From contig OZ007569.1 of the NCBI GenBank assembly GCA_963931925.1, positions 73,398,118-73,462,117 of the forward strand: a stretch of DNA of 64,000 nt. Direction: 5' to 3'. The notes under the pieces are model-generated. The model worked only from the letters and a program-made list of their open reading frames with translations, did not search any database and had not been told where the DNA came from. This DNA is from Onchidella celtica. Lineage: Eukaryota; Mollusca; Gastropoda; Systellommatophora; Onchidiidae. Positions within the stretch are counted from its first letter, which is position 1. Each line of letters opens with the position of its first letter. The translations under genes and the position numbers were made by a program. Of this stretch, positions 50,301 through 55,044 are shown piece after piece.

Positions 50301-52640
50301 CATTCATTTGTCCCAAACCATTGCACCCCATAATGTCCTCATACCCTGTATTGTCCTGTCCTATCTTGGCATTGGCGTCTCCCATTATAATGTTCACATC
50401 TTTTCTTGGCAATGTGTCAACTATTTCCTGAAGCTGGTTGTAGAAATTGTCCTTGTCCTCATCGGTTGCTTCATTTGTTGGGGCGTATATCTGCACAATG
50501 TTCATGTTGATGTTCTTGTTCTTTGTAGTAAATGATGCCAATATAATTCTCCTTCCGTAGGGTTCCCATCCCCTCAGTGACCTCTGGGCGTGCTTGCTCA
50601 AGATGATCGCTACTCCTTCTGTATGCTTTTTGTCCTCACTTCCAGAATACAAAATCTTTTCCCCAGAATTAAGTTGTTTCAGTCCGGACTGTATCCAGCG
50701 GGTCTCGCTAACTCCAAGTATGTGCAGTCTGTATCGCCTCATCTCCATTGTAACCTGGGCACTCTTTCCTGCTTCATATATGGAGCGGACATTCCACGAC
50801 GCAATCCGGAGTGACTTGTTTGATGAAGGAGCAGTCGGGCCAGTGGAGTCCTTTCGGCTTTGTCCATTGTCCTTCATTGAATCTACAGGTGCAGATGCTC
50901 CCCCTTCTCCCAAGATAAAAGACTGATTTAAAGTATTTGCTTGTGTTTCTGTAACTGGTTTATTTTTACAGGGTGGGTAGTTGGCCCACCGCCAACTGGC
51001 TCTTCTCGGGAGACCAGGACCTTTGCACCTTTAGTCGCCTCTTACGACACGCAGTATCACGTCAGATGTATTCTTTGCTGTCCCTCTTCTGCAAGAGGGC
51101 CCCGCATCTGCACGGGCGCTGTTTTGTCCATCCATAGCCAAATTTGTTGTGGTGGTCAAAGCCTGTGATGAGATTGCCAGCCTGTCTGTGTCTCACTCTA
51201 TTTGTGCACCATTTTATGTATTTTAGAGTATGTACCGTACTGTAATGTAATGTAATAGCTTACATGTGTGGTGCTCAGATCCACACAAAAAATGATGTAC
51301 TTGAAGGCGCTGAATAAAATTAAAAATAGGATTAACATAGAATCAATTCATCATGCACCCACTCACACACATTAGCAAACACTTGATCTACTCTCATCCT
51401 CAAACCTCTGTGACCAAAAATGGACGTCATTCAGTTTCAATGAAAGCAATTCTAAACAATTCAGTTTTGAGCCTATTCTTAAATCTGACAATGTTTTGAC
51501 TTTTCCTGGTGTCACCGCTGATGTTTTTCCACAATTTAGGCCCATCAATAGAAAAAGCCTTTTCACCAAGTGACAGTCCGACTCAAGAAGTTTGAGGAAA
51601 CTGATCTTAAGCCTTGAACCCTACCGACCGGTACACCGGTCGGACTCCACAGTTGTTAATACTCTACCAACCGATACACAGGTCTGACACTCCTACCCTA
51701 AACTTCATTGTCCTAAATGGTTAAAAATAGGCTCAATGAGTGCCTTCCGGTGTCGGACACTTAGAAATATGGTAATTGCAAATGACTGCGCCCATAGATG
51801 TGCCTGGTTGTTGTTTTTAGTTGAAAAATCAATAATGAAACGTGCTGGTGAAACTCCTTCGTGTTCAGGGGCAAAAAAAGGTAGATCCACCTGCAGGTCC
51901 AAGTGGCATCAAACACAGCAATATTGGCTTTGAAAGTAAGCAGAGTATAAAATTACATAACATCCCTATCAATTATTTCTGTCCCAACTTCTATGTTTAT
52001 TGTGCTACTAGCACCACTTTGATATGGGCGTTTTTGGCCGCCGAAGCCAGGGATAGGGGTTTTTTAATGGCAAAGTGGCCAGGGTTCATGGGGTTAAAGT
52101 GTGTGATGGCAGAGTATGCATCAGTTTTACATTTGACCACCAGTGTTTCCACAGATACCACCTCTGGCTCTCCATGTGATCATGACTGAAAAATAATTTT
52201 TTTGTTTCTTTATTTCTGTGCCTCCAGATCCGTCCCGCCCCCAGCCAGTTGTGATGTGTCCAGAAAGGGCCAATTCAGTCTTTGTTAACTCAGCTGCACC
52301 TCTACCCCCTGTCGCCTCTCTCCATCAGCCTCCACCCCTAACCTTACAGCCAGTTGGGAAACCTCAGTCTGAGCTACCACAGAGCACATCATGTACAGTC
52401 GTGGCTCCTAACTCCAGCCCTCATCTTGGGCAGTATGCACCCAACATGTTACAAACTGTCCAGCCAGGCTTTGGTCAAGGTGTAAACAGTCAGACTTTAC
52501 CCGCAGGTGTCGCTCACCAGAGCCTACAGGCCACACCATTGGACATGACCAGAGTAACTGCTGGAACATCAGTGGATGTATCGGGCGACTACACCTTCAA
52601 TAACTACATTGTCTTCTGGGACAATCACAACATGGGCTAG
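22642..52640 (+). CDS. C2H2 zinc-finger gene, copy B (complete, 17 coding exons)
   Basis: Coding exons are 22642-23353, 24612-25309, 26031-26163, 29977-30062, 30885-31086, 31923-32108, 37021-37200, 38150-38652, 39790-39877, 40279-40455, 41333-41533, 43328-43531, 44117-44320, 45323-45484, 45730-45897, 46907-47095 and 52228-52640. They total 4506 nt, giving 1501 residues with all phases compatible. The N-terminus has two CxxC pairs about 48 residues apart, resembling the insect ZAD domain in layout. A long basic, Ser/Gln-rich region with an NLS-like K-R-L-K-R follows, then about 27 C2H2 fingers and the conserved C-terminus shared with copy A. I infer a nuclear DNA- or RNA-binding protein; the orthologue is not recognised. 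Introns contain LINEs, MITEs and minisatellites. One intron starts with GC. Confidence 0.88.
23354..24611. other. intron B1-B2
   Basis: No coding sequence or clear repeat recognised. Confidence 0.5.
24612..25309 (+). CDS. copy B exon 2 (basic, low complexity)
   Basis: 698 nt, acceptor tttgtttag, donor gtaagg; phase 1 in, phase 0 out. Rich in Ser, Arg, Lys and Thr with NLS-like R-R-G-R-R-W-R and K-R-L-K-R; no fingers. Confidence 0.82.
25310..26030. other. intron B2-B3
   Basis: No coding sequence or clear repeat recognised; a T/A homopolymer block lies at about 25790-25815. Confidence 0.5.
26031..26163 (+). CDS. copy B exon 3 (one finger)
   Basis: 133 nt, acceptor tttgcag, donor gtaagt. One C-x4-C-x12-H-x4-H finger ending Y-Y-H-Y-G; phase 0 in, phase 1 out. 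Confidence 0.88.
26164..29976. other. intron B3-B4
   Basis: Non-coding. A G-rich block at about 27179-28312 has LTR-like ends (TGTCACGAG...TTATTACA) and an aataaatgtgtg signal, but no target duplication. A perfect hairpin lies at 28540-28581. Short open frames at 28265-29329 have no recognisable motif. Confidence 0.4.
28540..28581. repeat. perfect 19-bp hairpin
   Basis: Left arm TGTCAATTTTCCTGACTAT, loop AAAG, right arm its exact reverse complement. It could be the centre of a foldback element or a structured RNA. Confidence 0.75.
29977..30062 (+). CDS. copy B exon 4 (first half of a finger)
   Basis: 86 nt, acceptor attaaag, donor gtaaat; phase 1 in, phase 0 out. It encodes the Cys half of a finger (C-x4-C and most of the helix), completed by the His residues at the start of exon 5. 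The acceptor has a weak pyrimidine tract. Confidence 0.75.
30380..30880 (+). repeat. intronic minisatellite, about 40-bp unit
   Basis: At least ten imperfect units contain 'gtacacatcagacagtagga' and 'tcattgtatagt'. It ends directly before exon B5. Confidence 0.7.
30885..31086 (+). CDS. copy B exon 5 (finger end plus two fingers)
   Basis: 202 nt, acceptor cccacag, donor gtaagc. It begins H-H-Q-S-T-H, which closes the exon 4 finger with exact C-x12-H-x3-H spacing, then encodes two C-x4-C fingers. Confidence 0.9.
31480..31865 (+). repeat. intronic minisatellite, about 35-bp unit
   Basis: About ten imperfect units of the type 'ttcaacaaacattaatataa' + 'ccagtggtcagtcaa'. It lies between exons B5 and B6. 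Confidence 0.75.
31923..32108 (+). CDS. copy B exon 6 (two fingers)
   Basis: 186 nt, acceptor gtctag, donor gtcagt, phase 1-1. It starts with the linker G-E-K-P-H-K, then two fingers with x4 His spacing. Confidence 0.9.
32109..32753. other. start of intron B6-B7
   Basis: Non-coding. 32610-32710 belongs to the dispersed foldback family (see 39344-39620). Confidence 0.5.
32754..35885 (-). CDS. LINE 1 endonuclease-reverse transcriptase
   Basis: A continuous 1043-codon ORF on the - strand. The endonuclease (about residues 1-250) shows L-Q-E-T-R, G-D-F-N-A-R and D-T-D-H-A. The RT follows (about 500-790), with N-Y-R-G-I-S-L, F-V-D-L-T-K-A-F-D, G-V-K-Q-G-C and the catalytic F-A-D-D near 33675-33689. 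The C-terminus has a R-W-L-G-H-L-H-R-M segment, a G-N-R-P-R-G-R-P segment and a terminal C-x2-C...H-x4-C zinc motif. The frame stays open upstream of the first ATG to a TAG near 35970 and includes T-W-N-V-R-T, the usual start of the endonuclease fold. The true protein may therefore start upstream of this ATG without a visible Met, or the 5' end is altered. The catalytic motifs look intact, which suggests a fairly recent insertion. Confidence 0.85.
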   Translation of the reverse strand: MRPGLQQQDLTDIDSIRKSQIIDRELQLLNIDIAALQETRLPDSGSVKEENYTFFWQGLSSEQPRIHGVGFAVKNSLINSIATPIGVSERIMTLRLNTRSGFTNIICVYAPTLTSSDETKDIFYEALQRTLHNIPLTEGLLILGDFNARVGADHSAWPKCIGHFGIGNINENGQRLLELCSVNSLCVTNMYFDLKRCQRTSWRHPRSGHWHQLDLILSRRKSLGCIKITRSLHSADCDTDHALVVSKIKISAKKIYRSKAPSIPKINVTAIRDESNRKSFEKLFAESMDNVTQCDSVDETWNTLSSKIHDCAIKSFGQHKVSNNDWVAQNSEILLPLIEQKKSAFNEYNKNCNQSTKTCLKNAKAKLQLEVRRCANKYWTDLCNSIQEANEKGDMKTAFSQMKVALGPIITKSAPLKSVNGEPITDKNEQLNRWVEHYSLLYSTEKNIPPDFEEHLQKLPIMAELDAEPSLVELSNAIDHLSAGKATGSDNIPAEVLKDLKGPLLPHLYNLLLQCWKEGVIPHDMRDAKIVTLYKNKGDKGDCNNYRGISLLSITGKAFARVILCRLQQLAEKVLPETQCGFRSKRSTIDMIFALRQIQEKCKEQNRPLITCFVDLTKAFDTVSRSGLYAVLKSIGCPPTLLKLIASFHTDMRACVNFEGCTSNSFAVNSGVKQGCVLAPTLFGIYFAALLKNAFGQCSGGVLINTRVDGSIFNVARLKAKSRTEHIMLQELLFADDAAIVAHDETTLQALINSFAKACDKFMLRISVSKTVVLTQGLRNPNPIMLNGSPLEQVGKFCYLGSTISGSTDITTEINARIGKAATAFGKLSKRVWNNSKLTIKTKVLVYQTCVLSTLLYGSETWTTYSKHERSLNSFHLRCLRKILKIKWQDRISNIEVLSRANIPSTQALLGKKRLRWLGHLHRMENDRIPRQILYGELATGNRPRGRPHLRFKDTCKVTMKAFNIDPNEWENLANDRSRWRQKLRSGTLAIDFKAKETYLTKRQRRNENTRQSEPKRLTCNHCHRTLGSNIGRISHERSCQSK
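32754..36510 (-). mobile_element. LINE 1: non-LTR retrotransposon with long intact ORF
   Basis: - strand element in intron B6-B7: an APE endonuclease plus RT ORF and a GC-richer 5' leader up to about 36510. Borders are approximate and no target duplication was found. Its clade (RTE, CR1 or Jockey-like) cannot be fixed by eye. Confidence 0.8.
36650..36785 (+). repeat. dispersed foldback family, fragment
   Basis: cataagaaataatacagaa and aatacaataaaatgcaaagg match the family members at 47215-47425 and 39344-39620. Confidence 0.55.
37021..37200 (+). CDS. copy B exon 7 (two fingers)
   Basis: 180 nt, acceptor ctattag, donor gtgagt, phase 1-1. One C-x4-C and one C-x2-C finger. Confidence 0.9.
37386..37972. 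mobile_element. pogo/Tigger-type MITE 1
   Basis: Ends CAGTATACCTTGAATCCAAC and ...TTCGTTGAGTCCAAGTTCTACTG are inverted and flanked by TA. Inside are several aacgaac-type subrepeats. No transposase. It lies in intron B7-B8. Confidence 0.75.
38150..38652 (+). CDS. copy B exon 8 (four fingers)
   Basis: 503 nt, acceptor ccaacag, donor gtaagc; phase 1 in, phase 0 out. Three C-x4-C fingers and one short C-x2-C finger. It is the largest finger exon and may be a fusion of two-finger exons. Confidence 0.9.
39081..39195 (+). repeat. dispersed repeat, copy 2
   Basis: Similar over about 115 bp to 18781-18893, in the same orientation. Confidence 0.7.
39344..39620. mobile_element. dispersed foldback family, most complete copy
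   Basis: The left arm contains gcatgtagcaaagcttcacg and taatacccaaacgac; the right arm holds their reverse complements (ttgggtattatttcttagct, ttgctacatacaacg). Related fragments lie at 32610-32710, 36650-36785, 47215-47425 and 54430-54580. No ORF. Confidence 0.65.
39790..39877 (+). CDS. copy B exon 9 (one finger)
   Basis: 88 nt, acceptor taaacag, donor gtgtgt; C-x2-C type with 13 residues before the first His. It pairs with copy A exon 496-583. Confidence 0.82.
40279..40455 (+). CDS. copy B exon 10 (two fingers)
   Basis: 177 nt, acceptor cccccag-like (ttccccag), donor gtcaga, phase 1-1. It pairs with 5713-5889. Confidence 0.92.
40456..41332. other. intron B10-B11 with SINE-like tail
   Basis: 40960-41055 contains gcgcctagagcaaactcg, taggcgctatataaatga and an (ATT)n tail, related to 12985-13060. 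A GA-rich stretch (40890-40950) precedes it. Confidence 0.55.
41333..41533 (+). CDS. copy B exon 11 (two fingers)
   Basis: 201 nt, acceptor tcaccag, donor gttagt, phase 1-1. It pairs with 6705-6905. Confidence 0.92.
41534..42421. other. intron B11-B12, first part
   Basis: No coding sequence recognised. Confidence 0.5.
42422..43243. mobile_element. pogo/Tigger-type MITE 2
   Basis: The left end is CAGTGCAATCCTAATATCTC; the reverse complement of the right end starts CAGTCCAATCCACTTATCTC. TA flanks both sides (42420-42421, 43244-43245). gtcgagt subrepeats lie at both ends. No complete transposase. Confidence 0.78.
43328..43531 (+). CDS. copy B exon 12 (two fingers)
   Basis: 204 nt, acceptor cacacag, donor gtaggt, phase 1-1. 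It pairs with 7089-7286. The acceptor follows a CA repeat instead of a pyrimidine tract. Confidence 0.88.
43532..44116. other. intron B12-B13
   Basis: A 100-codon open frame at 43659-43961 has no recognisable motif; nothing else seen. Confidence 0.4.
44117..44320 (+). CDS. copy B exon 13 (two fingers, GC donor)
   Basis: 204 nt, acceptor atttag, phase 1-1. The donor reads CAG|GCAAGT, a strong GC-AG context. It pairs with 8213-8413. Confidence 0.88.
44321..45322. other. intron B13-B14 (GC-AG)
   Basis: Starts gcaagt and ends tttctcag. No repeats or coding sequence recognised. Confidence 0.6.
45323..45484 (+). CDS. copy B exon 14 (two fingers)
   Basis: 162 nt, acceptor tctcag, donor gtgggt, phase 1-1. 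The first finger keeps both His residues, unlike copy A exon 6. Confidence 0.9.
45730..45897 (+). CDS. copy B exon 15 (two fingers)
   Basis: 168 nt, acceptor cccctag, donor gtgaca, phase 1-1. Two canonical C-x2-C-x12-H-x3-H fingers. It pairs with 10520-10687. Confidence 0.92.
46119..46412. mobile_element. non-autonomous piggyBac-like element 2
   Basis: TTAA lies on both sides (46115-46118, 46413-46416). The left end is CTCTTTCCCTACC and the reverse complement of the right end is CTCTTTCCCTCCC. Palindromes GAGCCGCATTTTGCGGCTC (46335-46353) and GAGCCGCAAAATGCGGGCTC (46378-46397) lie near the right end. 294 bp, no ORF; intron B15-B16. Confidence 0.78.
46907..47095 (+). CDS. copy B exon 16 (finger plus atypical module)
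   Basis: 189 nt, acceptor tatccag, donor gtatgt, phase 1-1. It pairs with 12462-12650, including the short C-x2-C...H-x-C module. Confidence 0.92.
47215..47425. repeat. dispersed foldback family, copy
   Basis: cagagaaaatctatgggg, gcagcaaagctgg and atgtagcaaagcctgg are shared with 32610-32710 and 39344-39620. Confidence 0.6.
47488..47815. mobile_element. MITE, possibly hAT-type
   Basis: The left end CAGGGTTCATAGCGGACCTT is imperfectly inverted at the right (tctgctatgaacct). The interior repeats ccttgaaaa units. An eight-base target duplication was not identified. Confidence 0.5.
47919..49943 (-). pseudogene. LINE 2 linker and reverse transcriptase segments
   Basis: Frames 49943-49218, 49266-48022 and 48194-47919 overlap in turn and alternate between two reading frames, so at least two more frameshifts separate them. 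The middle one carries N-Y-R-G-I-T-L, F-L-D-Y-E-K-A-F-D, G-V-R-Q-G-C and F-A-D-D (48661-48677). The last carries R-W-R-W-I-G-H-T-L-R-R and a R-G-R-P-R-G-T-W segment and ends Y-P-D-P-G. The catalytic Asp pair is present, but no intact ORF can be made. Confidence 0.82.
49900..50913 (-). pseudogene. LINE 2 endonuclease segment
   Basis: This 337-codon frame has A-S-W-N-V-R-S, V-S-E-T-R-W, Y-A-P-T-N-E, M-G-D-A-N-A and S-D-H-H-M, the ordered motifs of an apurinic-type endonuclease that nicks target DNA. Its 3' end runs out at a frameshift. The coding continues at 49943-49218 in another frame. All catalytic motifs of this domain are visible, but the whole polyprotein is broken. Confidence 0.82.
51166..52227. 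other. rest of intron B16-B17
   Basis: It contains a short repeat tail (51230-51325, aaggcgctgaataaaat) and piggyBac-like element 3. Confidence 0.5.
51611..52093. mobile_element. non-autonomous piggyBac-like element 3
   Basis: TTAA lies at 51607-51610 and 52094-52097. The left end GCCTTGAACCCT and the reverse-complemented right end CCCCATGAACCCT match imperfectly. A near-palindrome CCGACCGGTACACCGGTCGG is at 51624-51643, with a degraded second one at about 51665. Ends are less similar than in elements 1 and 2. Confidence 0.55.
52228..52640 (+). CDS. copy B terminal coding exon
   Basis: 413 nt, acceptor cctccag, stop TAG at 52638-52640. A Pro/Ser-rich segment, then the 62-residue tail nearly identical to copy A. 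Confidence 0.9.
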
Positions 52641-52772
52641 CCAGTTTCCAACTAGATGAATCATTCTATATTCACATTCAGTGCACATTTTTATAAATTA
52701 AATACAAAACATTACATAAATTCTACTGAGCGAATGTATGACTGCAGTGAGTAGATATGTACAGGTGGAGGT

Positions 52773-52774
<2 letters not shown>

Positions 52775-52832
<58 letters not shown>
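52775..52832 (+). repeat. (TC)29 microsatellite
   Basis: 58 nt of uninterrupted TC. Confidence 0.95.
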
Positions 52833-52835
<3 letters not shown>

Positions 52836-53011
52836 TCCTCGCACTCTCTCACCCCATCCTCTCTGTTTCCTCCCTTTTCCTCTCTCTTTCAAATCATTTT
52901 GACCTGTGGTCATGGGACAGCAAAATGGCAATGAAATAATTTAGATTTGATATGTTGTTTAGTGCAGAACTGTTGCTCAAACTTCTGAATTATCAAACTA
53001 AGATGGCATGA

Positions 53012-53088
53012 CAGAGAGAGAGAGAGAAAGAGAGAGGGTGAAAGAGAGAGAGAAAGAGGGAGAGAGAGAGAGAAAGTGAGAGCGATAA
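53012..53088 (+). repeat. (GA)n imperfect microsatellite
   Basis: GA repeats with AA and GG interruptions. Together with the TC run 180 bp upstream it forms a potential inverted pair in RNA. Confidence 0.9.
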
Positions 53089-53491
53089 GAAGAAAAGAGT
53101 AAACTGAGACTGGGAATGAGAGACAGTGAACAAAATGACCTGATATTGCAATGTTTTTGGCTTCAGCAGGCTGGGGCAGTTTTTACATTGTTCTTGGGTG
53201 TTTTGATGTTGAATGGTCTATGAAGTTCTGACACTGGATAATAAAAGAACCTATGGTTCTGACCCAATTGATTGATCAGATTTGTTGTCTTTGATCTTGA
53301 GAGGCTGTGTGTGTTTGCTGAAAGGCCCTGGTTGTAAGTTGCCTTACGTGATCAGTAGTCAGACCACAGATCACACCAGCACAAGTGGATCATTTGTCCC
53401 AGGGAACTTCCCAAACACCCAAAAATTCATTGATCCCTGGCAACATGAAAGTCACCTCACCTGTCACCTGTCGGCTTCATCGTCATCGATG

Positions 53492-53719
53492 TTAGCTGCT
53501 ACAGTGGATGTCACGACAAAATCTCCTCCACCCAATCCTGTCCTTAGCTTTCCTAGTTAGTTCACTTATTTCCAGCTGGCTGACTTTCTTGATGTTATCG
53601 TGATATGTAATGGGTGGTCTTCCTTGTTTTCTCTTTGTTTCTGTCTTTCCTTGAAGGATTGATATCATAAGGGCCGTGCTTTTGTTTCGGGCCGCGTGGC
53701 CGATGTATGCAAGTAACAT
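53492..53719 (-). pseudogene. LINE 3' fragment
   Basis: A 75-codon open frame with Y-I-G-H-A-A-R-N, a K-R-K-Q-G-R-P-P segment and W-R-R-F, the C-terminal pattern of many invertebrate LINE ORF2 proteins. RT is missing. Truncated remnant. Confidence 0.6.
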
Positions 53720-54996
53720 GAAAGTAGTTATATAAAATTATTAAAGAGAACTATCAAACAATTTTTTAACAATTTTTTGTTTAATTCAGTGAGTTCACCC
53801 AGGAACCAACCTCCCCCCCAACCAGTGGACCAGATTTTGTACACTAAGAAACATTGAATTCCCAGCTTGTTTTCCTGACTAATACTAACATTTTGAGCAC
53901 AAAAATATTTTTGCCATACACAAGGGTTGATGTTATAATTTTTGTATTTAAAATAAAAATTGGATTCAGATATTTAATGTACAATCACTACATGCAATAA
54001 TCACAACCTTGGTGCCATGCAGGTGGAGTGGGATGATGACGCCTTTCATGTTCACGAGTGTGATTACATCCCATGACGCTCTGGTTTTGAGAGGACCCAT
54101 ATAACGTGGTTTAGAGTCTGGAAATCATATATTCATCAGGGTCATGTTTTCACAGAATGGCCTCACAAGAGTTATGTCGGTTTTGGTAAACTCTGCAACA
54201 AATCCCATCAACTATCTTGACTTATTTACGTTATTTACTAAGTGTGTACACCACCACTTTTTTCAATGTTTGAAATTACCGCAGGATGTTGGATTACTTT
54301 GACGCCCCCTCCACCTTTTTGTTCATCTGCAAAATAGGTTGTTTTCTTTGCGTTGTCTATGTCGTGTTGTTCACGAAATATCATAAAAACTCACAGCTAA
54401 GTAAACTGTTTCACTTCGTTACTGTTGAAGTCTTTTATTGTTCGTTTTTTTGTTTTTTTGCCGAAAATTTTGTGTATTTTCTGTCTTCTCTTTAGTTTGC
54501 TTTTATTGTTTGGGTTTTATTTCTCACGTGGGGTTTTGCAACATACAACCTTTTCTTTTTGCCCAATTTTGACTATGTCGTGTTGTGTGATTGTAATACA
54601 CGTATTCGACGCAGTGAATCATTTTGGGCAGGGCTCCTCTTTCCTCAAACTATTTGATATAATGACTTTTGAATCTGACGTGGACCTACGCTACAGTTTC
54701 ATATGGCAGTCTCTATCAGGATACAATAACGTTTACGGAGATAGAAGCTAGGCTTACGATCCCGGTAGAAAAAAAAAAAAAAGTACACAATTCAATAATG
54801 ATGACAAAAAGAACAATCTGGCAATTAAAATTTATACTCTGCAACAGTTTTGGCCGACGGCGAGTAGTACTTCCGGCTGCAGCATCGCTGTTTACATTGA
54901 AAACACGAAAGAGGGACGATCTCAAGAGGATTCGAAAGTTGTCTGTTTCAGCATCAATTACTCCACGTCCAAGTCTCTGGAGTGTCAGTTTTGAAA
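53720..54996. other. intergenic region before CRNKL1
   Basis: 54430-54580 belongs to the dispersed foldback family (ttgcaacatacaacc, tgggttttatttctcacg). A 14-nt A run lies at about 54768. No TATA box assigned for CRNKL1. Confidence 0.5.
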
Positions 54997-55044
54997 ATGG
55001 AGACGACCAGCGACGGAAAAATCAAGATGCCGAGGGTGGCAAAG
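54997..55044 (+). CDS. CRNKL1: CRNKL1 exon 1 (coding part)
   Basis: ATG at 54997, donor AAG|gtagct, phase 0. Confidence 0.85.

Larger units (their letters stand above)
47893..51165 (-). mobile_element. LINE 2: RTE-like non-LTR retrotransposon, frameshifted
   Basis: A - strand element in intron B16-B17 with endonuclease and RT frames and a 3' (ATG)n tail (catcatcat at 47893-47911 on the + strand). The 5' border is approximate. The endonuclease resembles the 'craniofacial development protein 2-like' entries that derive from RTE-type elements. Confidence 0.8.
52641..53491 (+). other. 3' UTR and flank of copy B
   Basis: Non-coding. A (TC)29 run lies at 52775-52832 and a GA-rich run at 53012-53088. 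An AATAAA-type signal is at 53240-53245, a candidate polyadenylation signal. Confidence 0.5.
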
